This document shows, one piece after another, positions 33,674 to 42,768 of a stretch of DNA of 64,000 bases. The stretch's first letter is position 1. Each line of letters begins with the position of its first letter. The notes under the pieces were generated by a model that saw nothing but the letters and a program-made list of their open reading frames with translations, searched no databases and was not told where the DNA came from. Both the position numbers and the translations under genes were made by a program. The DNA comes from Halieaceae bacterium (GTDB lineage Bacteria; Pseudomonadota; Gammaproteobacteria; Pseudomonadales; Halieaceae), in assembly GCA_902547755.1 (NCBI GenBank), contig CACCPA010000005.1, forward strand, positions 1-64,000, written 5' to 3'.

Positions 33674-35049
33674 TAGATGAAACTACCACCGACGACAAAC
33701 AGTTTTTCTACTAGGCTGATTTTCGAGGGATCTGTGAGGAACAAGATGACGTGATCATCCTCTTCTACCACCACATGGCGATGCGCAATGATCACTTCGT
33801 CACCACGCAGTATTGCGCCTACCGTGGCCCCCGTTGGCAGGTCTAATTCATCAAGCCGGCGGCCCACCACTTTCGATGTTTTGGGATCACCATGGGCTGT
33901 AATTTCGAGCGCTTCGGCAGCTCCGCGGCGCAGCGAATGGACGGTACTGATATCGCCCTTGCGAACGTGGGTCAGCAGACTACTAATGGTGATCTGCTGG
34001 AGTGATATTGCAATATCGATTTCTTGACCCACCAGCTCGGCATAGGCTGAGTTAGTAATCAGCGTAATCACCTTCTTTGCACCCAAGCGCTTAGCAAGCA
34101 TCGACATCATGATGTTGGACTCGCCGTTGTTAGTCAGCGCACAGAACACGTCGGTGTTACTGATGTTCTCCTGCTGCAGAAGCTTCGAGTCAGCTGCGCT
34201 TCCGTTCAGGACAATGCTCTCCTCTAGCTCCTCGGACAGCACACGACAACGATCGTAGTTGAGTTCGAGCACCTTGACCTGATAGTCACGCTCGAGCCGC
34301 TTGGCCAGCGATGCGCCAATTTTTCCGCCACCGGCAATCATTACAAGCTTGTAGGGCTCATCGAGCTTTCTGAGTTCTGATGTGACGGCCCGGATGTTTT
34401 CACTTGCAGCAATGAAAAAAGCTTCGTCTTCGGGCTCAACTACCGTGCTGCCCTCGGGAATGATGGCGTTTTGAGACTTTCTAAAGATAGCCGCGACTCG
34501 TGTATCAACACTGGGCATGTGCTGCCGAATTTCTTGCAGTTCTCGTCCAACGATAGGACCACCCTCTACGGCCCGAACCGCGACCAGCCGAATCTGCCCA
34601 CCGGCAAAGTCGAGGACCTGCAGCGAGCCTGGGTTGAGAATTAGCTGGTGAATGGCATCGGTCACTAAGTGCTCCGGGCTGATCGTGACATCGACCGGAA
34701 TGGCGCCTGATTGGAAAAGCTTCTTATCCTCGTTCAGATAGTCAACTTCCCTGATGCGACATATTTTTGTGGGCGTGCGATAGAGCGTAAAGGCAATTGA
34801 GCAGGCGAGCATGTTGACTTCATCGCTGTCGGTTACGGCGATCAACATGTCTGCATCTTCAGCACCGGCCTCCGAGAGAGTTGTCGGTTTCGACGCGTCA
34901 CCTTTGACGGTACGTATATCGAGGCGTTCTTGCAGTTGGCGCAGTGCGGCGTCCGAGCTGTCAACAACGGTGACGTCGTTTTGCTCGTCGGCGAGGTGCT
35001 CGGTTAATGTTCCACCAACCTGGCCGGCTCCTAGAATAATGATCTTCAC
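33673..35049 (-). CDS. trkA: Trk system potassium uptake regulatory protein TrkA
   Basis: Cytoplasmic NAD(H)-binding subunit that gates TrkH. The 458 residues contain two tandem RCK units, each a Rossmann fold plus a C-terminal TrkA-C domain. The first begins MKIIILGAGQVGGTLTEHL. The second begins near residue 236 with IAGGGKIGASLAKRL. It lies between rsmB and trkH, as in many gammaproteobacteria. Confidence 0.97.
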   Translation of the reverse strand: MKIIILGAGQVGGTLTEHLADEQNDVTVVDSSDAALRQLQERLDIRTVKGDASKPTTLSEAGAEDADMLIAVTDSDEVNMLACSIAFTLYRTPTKICRIREVDYLNEDKKLFQSGAIPVDVTISPEHLVTDAIHQLILNPGSLQVLDFAGGQIRLVAVRAVEGGPIVGRELQEIRQHMPSVDTRVAAIFRKSQNAIIPEGSTVVEPEDEAFFIAASENIRAVTSELRKLDEPYKLVMIAGGGKIGASLAKRLERDYQVKVLELNYDRCRVLSEELEESIVLNGSAADSKLLQQENISNTDVFCALTNNGESNIMMSMLAKRLGAKKVITLITNSAYAELVGQEIDIAISLQQITISSLLTHVRKGDISTVHSLRRGAAEALEITAHGDPKTSKVVGRRLDELDLPTGATVGAILRGDEVIIAHRHVVVEEDDHVILFLTDPSKISLVEKLFVVGGSFI

Positions 35050-35158
35050 GACGCTCTCGATTCCTTAGACAACGATTGATCTGTGCCGTTTAGCTCGGAA
35101 TGGTACTCCGATTTTCCGTGAACTCCAGATTTAACGGGGTTTTCCAACAACCACACCC

Positions 35159-36442
35159 TTAGGGGGTCGGTTTGCCCAATAGTGCGTAATAGAGCCCATC
35201 GCCGCCTAATGCAGAGGGAATGACTTGTTGGCCATAGGTCGTCATTTCACCGACTGCTTGTGGTAGGGGTAGGGAGCAAGCGGTCGTTTCAGCGTCGAGG
35301 AAGCGACCAACGACGGCATCGTTTTCTTGCGAGAGTACTGAGCAAGTAACGTAGAGCAATTGACCGCCCGGTTTGAGTAGCGTCCATACCGACTGCAGTA
35401 GTTCGCTTTGCAAGGCTGCGAACTGGTCCAAATCACTTTTTCGACGGATCACTTTTACATCCGGATTTCGTCGCATGACGCCTGTTGCAGAGCAGGGAAC
35501 ATCAAGGAGGATTGCGTCGAAGGATGCGGGCGCCAGCACCTCGTACAAGCTCCGCCCGTCACTGAGAACCGAGGTAATAGAGAGGTGAAGCCGGCTCGCG
35601 TTTTCATCCACTTTTACCAGTCGGTCCTCGGAGATATCAGCCGCCGTGACAGTTGCCCCAAGCTCAGCTAAGTGACAGGCCTTGCCGCCGGGGGCGGCGC
35701 AGACATCGAGCACCGTCATGCCGGGCTCGGGTGATAGGAGCAATCCTGCGAGCTGTGCCGATTCATCTTGCACGCTCACAAATCCATCATGGAAATGAGG
35801 TAGCTGGGATACCGGCACCGGCTGTACTAGCGTAAGTCCACTGGTGCCCACCACGCGCGCATCGATCCCCGCTTCTGTCAGCAGCGCACTGTAGTCATCG
35901 ACAGAGATGCGCTCGGTATTTATCCGCAGGGAAAAAGGAGGCCGTTGTCGACTGGCGTCTGCCACTTGATCCAGCTGCTCCGGGTAGGGTTTAGACAACA
36001 ATTTGTGCAGCCAACCAGGCAAGGCTGCGCGTTCACTATCCCCAAGGGATTCAAGAAGTGTTGCTTTATCACGCTGATATCGCCGGAGACAGCCGTTAAT
36101 AAGGCGGATAGCCCAAGGCCGCCCTAGCTGCGAACAACAATCGACAGCCCCGGAAACCGACGCATAGTCTGGTGTGGCACACTCATCCAGCTCGTACATT
36201 GCCATGATGAGTAAAGCTTCTAAGACAGCGTCTTTCTTGTTCAACGGCCGCTCAAGAAGCTGGCGCGTGACGCCTTTGTAGAGAGGCCACAGTCTGAGTG
36301 AGCCGTAAACCAGCTCGCGCAATAAAGGCCGCTTGCTGTCGGCGACCGATCGCTCCGCGCGACTGTAAATCTTGTTAAGAGAGTTGCCTCGAGCAACATC
36401 GTCGAGGAGAGACGCTGCTACTGCCCTCACCGGTACGGTCAT
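35159..36442 (-). CDS. rsmB: 16S rRNA (cytosine967-C5)-methyltransferase
   Basis: Methylates C967 of 16S rRNA (formerly sun/fmu). The 427 residues combine an N-terminal NusB-like RNA-binding domain (about 5-135) and a SAM methyltransferase domain. The latter shows AAPGGK at 249-254, motif IV DVPCSATG with Cys317 and motif VI VTCSVL with the catalytic Cys367. It overlaps fmt by four bases; 109 bases separate it from trkA. Confidence 0.96.
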   Translation of the reverse strand: MTVPVRAVAASLLDDVARGNSLNKIYSRAERSVADSKRPLLRELVYGSLRLWPLYKGVTRQLLERPLNKKDAVLEALLIMAMYELDECATPDYASVSGAVDCCSQLGRPWAIRLINGCLRRYQRDKATLLESLGDSERAALPGWLHKLLSKPYPEQLDQVADASRQRPPFSLRINTERISVDDYSALLTEAGIDARVVGTSGLTLVQPVPVSQLPHFHDGFVSVQDESAQLAGLLLSPEPGMTVLDVCAAPGGKACHLAELGATVTAADISEDRLVKVDENASRLHLSITSVLSDGRSLYEVLAPASFDAILLDVPCSATGVMRRNPDVKVIRRKSDLDQFAALQSELLQSVWTLLKPGGQLLYVTCSVLSQENDAVVGRFLDAETTACSLPLPQAVGEMTTYGQQVIPSALGGDGLYYALLGKPTP

Positions 36443-37404
36443 TTCAGATGACTTCCAAATTGCTTGCCGACAGACAACGGTGCCGGATTCCCGTTAACTA
36501 TCTCTGCGATAGACAAGGGCTTTTTGTTGGGAAGTTGTAAACGTGTGATGGATACCAGGCCATCACCTGTCGAGACGATTAAGCCTTCTTTATTCAACGA
36601 GATGATGGTCCCAGGGGCGCTGTTGGCGCCACCGTCGTTAGAGACTGCGCTCGCTTCCCAAAGCTTAATGCGCTGGTCGCCCAAAAGCGTGAAACAGCCT
36701 GGCGCCGGGTTAAGAGCGCGAATTTTCTGCATAATGCTGGCCGTTGACAGGGACCAATCGATGATGGCCTCGGCCTTAGAGATTTTATGGCCGTAGGTAA
36801 TACCGTCCTCTGGCTGATCTACGGCTTTGTTCAATAGCGCCGGCAGCGAGTCGAGCGTTGAAATCAGCGTTTTTGCACCCAGGGTTTCGAGTTCGTCGGT
36901 CAGCGTGCCGGTTGTGTGACTCGCAGTAATAGAAGTTTTTGCGATCTTCAGCATTGCGCCAGTATCTAAGCCCTCATCCATCCGCATGATGGTGACACCG
37001 GTTTCCTGATCGCCTGCCTCTATCGCACGATGTATGGGGGCGGCGCCTCGCCAACGCGGAAGTAGCGATGCATGGACATTGATACAGCCGAACGCGGGCA
37101 CGTCCAAAATGTTCTTGGGAAGCAGCAGCCCATAGGCAACAACAACCATCACGTCGGGTTTGAGTGCCTGCAGAGCAGCTTCTTCCTCCGGTGATCGCAG
37201 ACTGACGGGTTGGAACACAGGAATTGAATGGTCTTGGGCTACTGCTTTGACCGGTGAGGCAGTCAGCTGCTTGCCCCGGCCGGCAGGTCGGTCTGGCTGC
37301 GTATAGACGGCTATAACCTCATGCTCCGAGGCTAATAGTGCAGTGAGGTGTCCTGCGGCGAAAGCTGGGGTACCTGCGAAAACGACCCGTAACGGTGTTG
37401 GCAT
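36439..37404 (-). CDS. fmt: Methionyl-tRNA formyltransferase
   Basis: Formylates initiator Met-tRNA using 10-formyl-tetrahydrofolate. The 321 residues (E. coli 315) start with the Rossmann segment VVFAGTPAFAAGHL. They carry the catalytic N-x-H at Asn109-His111 and the binding signature SLLPRWRG at 113-120. The C-terminal OB-like domain follows from about 210. It starts 7 bases after def, and the two act in sequence on nascent proteins. Confidence 0.97.
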   Translation of the reverse strand: MPTPLRVVFAGTPAFAAGHLTALLASEHEVIAVYTQPDRPAGRGKQLTASPVKAVAQDHSIPVFQPVSLRSPEEEAALQALKPDVMVVVAYGLLLPKNILDVPAFGCINVHASLLPRWRGAAPIHRAIEAGDQETGVTIMRMDEGLDTGAMLKIAKTSITASHTTGTLTDELETLGAKTLISTLDSLPALLNKAVDQPEDGITYGHKISKAEAIIDWSLSTASIMQKIRALNPAPGCFTLLGDQRIKLWEASAVSNDGGANSAPGTIISLNKEGLIVSTGDGLVSITRLQLPNKKPLSIAEIVNGNPAPLSVGKQFGSHLK

Positions 37405-37411
37405 CTGGTGT

Positions 37412-37918
37412 TTACGCTCGGCGACGCTGCTCTTTTTCGAGTCGCTGTCGGATTCTCTGTCGCTTCAGAGGGCTTAAGTAGTCGACAAAAAGCCTGCCTT
37501 GCAAATGATCCATCTCGTGTTGAAGGCAGACGGCTAGTAAGCCAGTCACAGTCTCGTCAATGGTGCTCCCATCGCGATCAAGGGCATTGACGCGGATCGC
37601 TTTGGGCCGTTCAACAGATTCGCTAACTCCGGGCACAGACAAGCAACCCTCTTCAAAGCCGTCCAGGGTCTCGTCGATGACTTCTACCTTCGGATTGACA
37701 AACACCCGTGGGGTTGATCGATCGCTGGAAAGGTCAATAACGATAACCTGCTCGTGGACGTCGATTTGTGACGCCGCCAGTCCGATCCCTTTAGCGTCGT
37801 ACATGGTCTCGAACATGTCATCAATCAGCGTTTGTATTCTCTCATCCACAACCTCAACGCTCGCCGCACGGGTTCGCAGGCGCGGATCGGGGAATTCAAG
37901 AATTTTTCTGATGGCCAT
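37412..37918 (-). CDS. def: Peptide deformylase
   Basis: Metalloenzyme that removes the N-formyl group from nascent proteins. The 168 residues carry all three motifs: GIGLAASQ at 44-51, EGCLS at 90-94 and HEMDH at 134-138, giving the Cys and two His metal ligands and the catalytic Glu. It heads the def-fmt-rsmB run. The 261 bases upstream to tsaC hold no recognisable gene; lysM-like and dprA genes often found there are absent. Confidence 0.97.
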   Translation of the reverse strand: MAIRKILEFPDPRLRTRAASVEVVDERIQTLIDDMFETMYDAKGIGLAASQIDVHEQVIVIDLSSDRSTPRVFVNPKVEVIDETLDGFEEGCLSVPGVSESVERPKAIRVNALDRDGSTIDETVTGLLAVCLQHEMDHLQGRLFVDYLSPLKRQRIRQRLEKEQRRRA

Positions 37919-38179
37919 AGTCGTTGCTCAGGCATGGGTGTGGATGAATGAGGTGTCAATTGCGCCGTGGAAAGCTTGTCAGGCACGAACCGTCAGCGTA
38001 CACGGCTCAGTATACCGCTTAGCGGTGATACGCCAATGTATATTCGGGTCGCGAACCAGACGCTTGCCCAACTCGAGATCGATGGGCAGTTAACCTGCCA
38101 AGGCCAAGCTTTTTGGACCCGCGCATGGAATTAGTGCGGTAAAATGATGTCGTCGTTTTAGTTATCGAGAATGTGAGTT

Positions 38180-38731
38180 ATGGCTTCGTTGTGGCGCGTA
38201 AATGAAGCAGCAGCCTCAATAGAGGCTGGCGGTGTGATTGCCTGTCCTGCGGAAGCCGTTTGGGGTTTGTCCTGTGACCCATGGAATCTTTCTGCGGTCG
38301 CGTTTCTCTGTGAGATGAAGCAACGCGCGCTGTCTAAGGGTGTCATTGTGGCCAGTGGCGATGTGGCGCATTTCGCTCCCTTGCTCGATGCCTTAGATGA
38401 TGATGGGCGTAGCCGCGTCCTGTCCTCATGGCCCGGGCCTGTTACTTGGCTGGTCCCGAACCGCGGTTATTTCCCTTCTTGGGTCACTGGAGAGAGCAAC
38501 GAGGTCGCAATACGTGTAACCTCAGCACCAGCCTTGTCCTGTTTGTGTCGCGAATTGGGCGGTCCAGTGGTTACAACCAGTGCCAACTGGGCGGGCGCGC
38601 AGCCGGCGAGGCACCTCTTTCAGGTGCGGCGATACTTCGGCTCGGAGATTGCGGTGGTGCCCGGTGAAGTGAATCTGGCCGGTAAACCATCCACGATAAA
38701 ACGAATAAAAACAGGCGAAGTGTTGCGGTAA
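38180..38731 (+). CDS. tsaC: L-threonylcarbamoyladenylate synthase (TsaC/YrdC)
   Basis: Makes threonylcarbamoyl-AMP for the t6A37 modification of ANN-decoding tRNAs. The 183 residues are close to E. coli TsaC (190). They show the YrdC pattern: [18 protein letters not shown] (about 17-34), then [30 protein letters not shown] and [10 protein letters not shown]. It is divergent from def and precedes hemF. A TAAAAT at 38140-38145 is a possible -10 element. Confidence 0.94.
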   Translation: MASLWRVNEAAASIEAGGVIACPAEAVWGLSCDPWNLSAVAFLCEMKQRALSKGVIVASGDVAHFAPLLDALDDDGRSRVLSSWPGPVTWLVPNRGYFPSWVTGESNEVAIRVTSAPALSCLCRELGGPVVTTSANWAGAQPARHLFQVRRYFGSEIAVVPGEVNLAGKPSTIKRIKTGEVLR

Positions 38732-38756
38732 ACATCGTCTAGATCAGGGGAAGGCT

Positions 38757-39656
38757 ATGGATTTGCCGGCGGTAGAGCAGTACTTGAAGGGTCTGCAACA
38801 GTCGATTTGTGCTGAGTTGAGCGCCATTGATGGTTCCGCGCAATTTGAAACAGAGTCCTGGGACCGACCTGAAGGTGGCGGTGGCATTAGCCGCGTGCTG
38901 GCTGATGGGAAAGTCTTCGAAAAAGGGGGCGTAAATTTCTCGTATGTAGAAGGCGGTCAGATGCCGGGTAGTGCCACTCAACATCGACCCGAACTTGCGG
39001 GCCGCAGTTTCAAAGCAATGGGTGTCTCGCTCGTGATGCATCCACAAAACCCTTACGTACCCACATCGCATGCCAACGTCCGGTGTTTTGTCGCTGAAAA
39101 AAAGGGCGAAGCGCCCGTTTGGTGGATGGGCGGTGGCTTTGATTTAACCCCCTACTACGGTTCGCAGGAAGACGCTGTGCATTGGCACCAAACCGCCAAG
39201 GAGGCCTGTGAGCCTTTCGGCGATGGCGTGTACCCCAAGTACAAAGCCTGGTGTGACGATTACTTTTTCTTGCCGCATCGTAATGAGCCTCGAGGTATTG
39301 GCGGGCTGTTTTATGACGACCTGAATGAGTGGGGTTTTGAAAAGACGTTTGGCTTTATGCAGGCCGTTGGCAATGCTTATTTGAAGGCTTACGTGCCCAT
39401 TGTGCTCAGAAACACGGACAAGGCGTTCGGCGAGCGTGAGCGGCAATGGCAGTTATATCGTCGCGGACGCTATGTGGAGTTCAATTTGGTTTTTGATAGG
39501 GGTACCCTGTTTGGGCTTCAGTCAAACGGCCGAACGGAAGCCATTCTAATGTCTCTGCCACCGCTGGTTCGCTGGGAGTATGGCCTGACGCCAGAGGCAG
39601 GCACGCCCGAAGCAGAACTTTTGGACTACTACCTCAAGCCGCGTGACTGGGTGTGA
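38757..39656 (+). CDS. hemF: Oxygen-dependent coproporphyrinogen-III oxidase
   Basis: Converts coproporphyrinogen III to protoporphyrinogen IX using oxygen, in haem synthesis. The 299 residues equal E. coli HemF. The conserved segments [32 protein letters not shown] and [20 protein letters not shown] are all present. It follows tsaC by 25 bases and precedes aroE. Its oxygen dependence fits the aerobic oxidase cluster downstream. Confidence 0.97.
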   Translation: MDLPAVEQYLKGLQQSICAELSAIDGSAQFETESWDRPEGGGGISRVLADGKVFEKGGVNFSYVEGGQMPGSATQHRPELAGRSFKAMGVSLVMHPQNPYVPTSHANVRCFVAEKKGEAPVWWMGGGFDLTPYYGSQEDAVHWHQTAKEACEPFGDGVYPKYKAWCDDYFFLPHRNEPRGIGGLFYDDLNEWGFEKTFGFMQAVGNAYLKAYVPIVLRNTDKAFGERERQWQLYRRGRYVEFNLVFDRGTLFGLQSNGRTEAILMSLPPLVRWEYGLTPEAGTPEAELLDYYLKPRDWV

Positions 39657-39728
39657 GATACTGCGTTTATGGGTGCGCAGAAACCTCTATCCGTTTTTAG
39701 TTTCGACCCCTTGCACTTGGAGCACCAC

Positions 39729-40541
39729 ATGAGGCGGTTCGCCGTACTGGGAAACCCCATCGAGCACAGCAAGTCGCCGGAAATTCACCGCGCGTTTGCC
39801 CAGAGCTGTCGGCATGACATCGACTATCAGAGGGTGCTGGTTGAGGCAGGTGACTTTGATCGTGTGGTCGCTGAATTTTTTGCAAGCGGTGGCATTGGGT
39901 TGAATGTGACTGCTCCGTTCAAGGGCGAAGCCTTCGCATTGGCCGAAGTTCATACTGAAGACGCTGTTGACGCCAAAGCCGTGAATACCCTGTGGCGTGA
40001 TGTTGAGGGGCGTGTCTGTGGCCACACGACCGACGGTAGCGGCTTGGCCCGTGACCTCGAGGCGAATCTGGGCTGGAAGCTGATCGATGCCCACATTTTA
40101 AGTCTGGGTGCTGGTGGCGCCATGCGCTCTATTCTTGGTCCGCTCTGCGATCGTGCCCCAGCATCGATTCATGTCGCGAACCGCACACCTGAACGTGCCG
40201 AAGATCTCGTAGCCTTGTTTGAGGAGAGGGGATCACTGACTGCGGGGAGTTTGATGGCCATACCTGATAGGGAATGGAGCATTGTTATTAACGGCTTGAG
40301 TAGCGGTTGGGCCGGTGATTTCCCTGACCTGAATATTCCAACGATCTCCAGCAGTGCCTCAGCCTACGATCTGATTTATAGCGATCAACCCACTCCCTTT
40401 ATGACCTGGGCAGCTGCCCGAGGGTTTCAGCAGGTTACTGATGGTCTTGGTATGCTGGTTGAGCAGGCTGCAGATAGCTACCAAATTTGGAATGGTGAGC
40501 GTCCATCAACGAGCCAAGTTCTGGCGATGTTACGACCCTAG
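39729..40541 (+). CDS. aroE: Shikimate dehydrogenase (NADP+)
   Basis: Reduces 3-dehydroshikimate in aromatic amino acid synthesis. I choose the ATG at 39729, with GGAG about 9 bases upstream; this gives MRRFAVLGNPIEHSKSPEIH and 270 residues (E. coli 272). An earlier ATG at 39669 would add 20 unusual residues. Substrate-binding SKS is at 14-16, and catalytic Lys65 and Asp102 match E. coli numbering. The glycine-rich loop GAGGAMRSI (127-135) binds NADP. Confidence 0.96.
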   Translation: MRRFAVLGNPIEHSKSPEIHRAFAQSCRHDIDYQRVLVEAGDFDRVVAEFFASGGIGLNVTAPFKGEAFALAEVHTEDAVDAKAVNTLWRDVEGRVCGHTTDGSGLARDLEANLGWKLIDAHILSLGAGGAMRSILGPLCDRAPASIHVANRTPERAEDLVALFEERGSLTAGSLMAIPDREWSIVINGLSSGWAGDFPDLNIPTISSSASAYDLIYSDQPTPFMTWAAARGFQQVTDGLGMLVEQAADSYQIWNGERPSTSQVLAMLRP

Positions 40542-40547
40542 CGCCCG

Positions 40548-41117
40548 CTACTTTGTCGGCGACTCTTCGAGAAACCGGTTTTTCAATTTTACGTAGTTCT
40601 GTGCGGAATAACTGAGAAACGAATGCTCTCGCTCGGTGATTTCTCGCATGGGCTTTGCGGGTGACCCGGCATAGAGCCAGCCGCTTATGAGTGTTTTGCC
40701 GGGCGTGACGAGACTTCCTGCGCCGATCATCACGTCGTCTTCAACGGTCACACCGTCCATCACTATGGATCCAATCCCCACAAGCACTCGGTTACCAATG
40801 GTGCAACCATGCAGTACTGCGCTGTGCCCTACCGTGACATCATCACCGATGGTTAGCGGCCAACCTGCTTCACTGAAGTCGCCGGCATGGGTGATATGCA
40901 GAACCGAATTGTCTTGAATGTTGGTCCGGTGTCCAATGCGAATCCGGTGCATGTCGGCACGGATTGCACATTGCGGCCAAACGCTCACATCGTCGCCCAT
41001 GACCAGATCACCCAGTACTACAGCACTGGGATCTATCATCACCCGCTCGCCAAGCGATGGGGTCATACCGTTGTATGACCGAATATTGTCAGGGCCGTGA
41101 TAGCTTGGTTTGGACAT
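40548..41117 (-). CDS. Gamma-class carbonic anhydrase-like hexapeptide protein (YrdA type)
   Basis: A left-handed beta-helix protein of the YrdA/gamma-carbonic anhydrase family. I favour the ATG at 41117 (189 residues) with AGGT just upstream; an ATG at 41174 would add 19 residues. It contains GERVMIDPSAVVLGD, RTNIQDNSVLHITH, VTVGHSAVLHGCTIGNRVLVG and VEDDVMIGAGSLV. The three metal-binding histidines of the family are present in SVLH, VGHS and VLHG. Real carbonic anhydrase activity is not certain in this subgroup. It converges on aroE. Confidence 0.9.
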   Translation of the reverse strand: MSKPSYHGPDNIRSYNGMTPSLGERVMIDPSAVVLGDLVMGDDVSVWPQCAIRADMHRIRIGHRTNIQDNSVLHITHAGDFSEAGWPLTIGDDVTVGHSAVLHGCTIGNRVLVGIGSIVMDGVTVEDDVMIGAGSLVTPGKTLISGWLYAGSPAKPMREITEREHSFLSYSAQNYVKLKNRFLEESPTK

Positions 41118-41206
41118 CTTTACCTGCGCATATTCCGTATCGCTGATAACCTTGGCACGGTCGTTGTGCGACATTCAACTGCTAATCGAGATGAACTACG
41201 AACATC

Positions 41207-41470
41207 ATGTCTAACGAAACAACCCCACAGGCACCAAGAAGACCGCGTTTTATCGCAGGTGCAATCTGTCCCTCCTGCAAGGCCATGGACCGACTGGTGG
41301 TCGACATGGAAACCGACGAGCGGTCCTGCATTGAGTGTGGATTTAAAGAGAAAAGACCCCAGCAAGTTGCTGAAGAGCCCAGTACTCGTGTTACCCGCGG
41401 GAGTGCCCGTTTGGTAGAAACAGTCGCTGAACCTGTCCGGTTGATGTCAACAGACCTCGATAAGGACTAA
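41207..41470 (+). CDS. yheV: YheV-like small zinc-ribbon protein (DUF2387)
   Basis: An 87-residue protein starting with RPRFIAGAICPSC. Two CxxC pairs (Cys21/Cys24 and Cys41/Cys44) should bind one zinc. The N-terminal RFIAGA-CP-C pattern matches the YheV family, whose function is unknown. The tail (from about 50) is polar and probably disordered. It is divergent from the carbonic anhydrase homologue and precedes the cox cluster. Confidence 0.85.
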   Translation: MSNETTPQAPRRPRFIAGAICPSCKAMDRLVVDMETDERSCIECGFKEKRPQQVAEEPSTRVTRGSARLVETVAEPVRLMSTDLDKD

Positions 41471-41506
41471 ATTACGGTTAATAAATGCACGGTATTTGTC
41501 TAAGAA

Positions 41507-41547
41507 ACAGTGTTTCCACTGTGAATCCAATTTGACTTCGTTATAAT
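41507..41547 (+). promoter_or_regulatory. Probable cox promoter with an upstream inverted repeat
   Basis: A perfect TATAAT (41542-41547) lies 73 bases before the coxB ATG. No good -35 hexamer is present at 16-18 bases. Instead, a perfect 6-bp inverted repeat ACAGTG-TTTC-CACTGT spans 41507-41522, where an activator might bind. Downstream, the octamer GCGGGGCC occurs twice (41565-41572 and 41584-41591), 19 bases apart. I infer a regulated promoter for coxB; the regulator is unknown. Confidence 0.5.
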
Positions 41548-41619
41548 CGCGCGGCTTAGAAAAAGCGGGGCCCAACCACGGGGGCGGGGCCACTCTACCG
41601 CGATTATGGGGAAGAAAAG

Positions 41620-42753
41620 ATGCTAAACGCACGCGCACTTGCCGCGACAGCGCTCTTGCCGCTTGTTGCCAATGCACAAAACCAGGTCAACATGTCGACA
41701 GGCGTTTCCGAAGCCGGCGCTGTAATCACTGATCTTGGTGTTGAAATCTACGACCTTCACATGCTGATTTTTTGGATCTGTGTCGTCATCGGCATCGGCG
41801 TTTTTGGCGTCATGCTGTACTCGATTTACGCGCACCGTAAATCAAAAGGTGTCGAGCCTTCGCAGTTTCATGAGCACACGGGTGTTGAAATTGCTTGGAC
41901 CATCGTGCCTTTTTTCATTCTGATCGGTATGGCCGTTCCGGCAACATCCACCTTGCTCGAGGTTTACGACAACGATGACGCTGAGATGAGCATCTTGGTC
42001 ACGGGTTACCAGTGGAAGTGGAAATACGAGTACCTCGATGCTGACGGTGATAACGTTGCGTTTTTCTCAAACCTCGCCACATCGCAGGAGCAGATCTACA
42101 ACACCGACACGAAAGGCGAAAACTACCTTCTCGAAGTAGATGAGCCACTGGTCATTCCTGTTGATACCAAGGTGCGGTTCTTGATTACGGCTAACGATGT
42201 TATCCACTCATGGTGGGTGCCTGAGATTGCGGTCAAGCGTGACGCGATTCCCGGCTTCATCAATGAGGCGTGGACGCGCGTTTTGGCGGAAGGTGTTTAT
42301 CGCGGGCAGTGCACGGAGCTGTGTGGCTCCTACCACGGCTTCATGCCGGTCGTAGTGCACGTGGTAGGCCAGGGCGAGTTTGATGACTGGATGGCTGCAA
42401 AGAAAGGCGCTGCAGCTGCAGATGCCGCTTTGGCCGCCACCGAGCTATCCGTTGATGAGCTAATGGCGCGAGGTGAGGATATTTACAACGCCAGCTGTCT
42501 GGCCTGTCACGGCGCTAACGGTGAGGGCGGTCTGGGTAATGCAATCGCGGGGAGCGCCATTGCAGTGGGTGGGCTCGATTCTCACCTGAACGTGATCGTC
42601 AACGGTGTTGCTGGTACTGCCATGCAGGCATTCGGTGCGCAGTTGTCAGACGTTGATGTTGCGGCGGTAACAACCTATCAGCGCAACGCATTTGGAAATA
42701 ATACTGGGGATGTGGTTCAGGCGTCAGACGTCGTGAGCTACAAAGAAGGGTAA
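41620..42753 (+). CDS. coxB: Cytochrome c oxidase subunit II with fused cytochrome c domain (caa3 type)
   Basis: Electron-entry subunit of the terminal oxidase. The 377 residues begin with a signal peptide (about 1-19), then two transmembrane helices (about 47-69 and 92-113) and the cupredoxin domain. The CuA ligands are His196, Cys231, Cys235, His239 and Met242. A C-terminal class I cytochrome c domain follows, with haem attachment CLACH (293-297) and probable axial Met335. The fusion defines the caa3-type oxidase also found in pseudomonads. coxA starts 16 bases later. Confidence 0.97.
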   Translation: MLNARALAATALLPLVANAQNQVNMSTGVSEAGAVITDLGVEIYDLHMLIFWICVVIGIGVFGVMLYSIYAHRKSKGVEPSQFHEHTGVEIAWTIVPFFILIGMAVPATSTLLEVYDNDDAEMSILVTGYQWKWKYEYLDADGDNVAFFSNLATSQEQIYNTDTKGENYLLEVDEPLVIPVDTKVRFLITANDVIHSWWVPEIAVKRDAIPGFINEAWTRVLAEGVYRGQCTELCGSYHGFMPVVVHVVGQGEFDDWMAAKKGAAAADAALAATELSVDELMARGEDIYNASCLACHGANGEGGLGNAIAGSAIAVGGLDSHLNVIVNGVAGTAMQAFGAQLSDVDVAAVTTYQRNAFGNNTGDVVQASDVVSYKEG

Positions 42754-42768
42754 TCGGAGGAAATAAAC

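Noticed and set aside
37560-38093. 177-codon open frame antisense to def and running into the def-tsaC gap
   Set aside because: Most of it lies opposite def, its sequence is Ser/Arg-rich without domains, and it does not resemble LysM or DprA.
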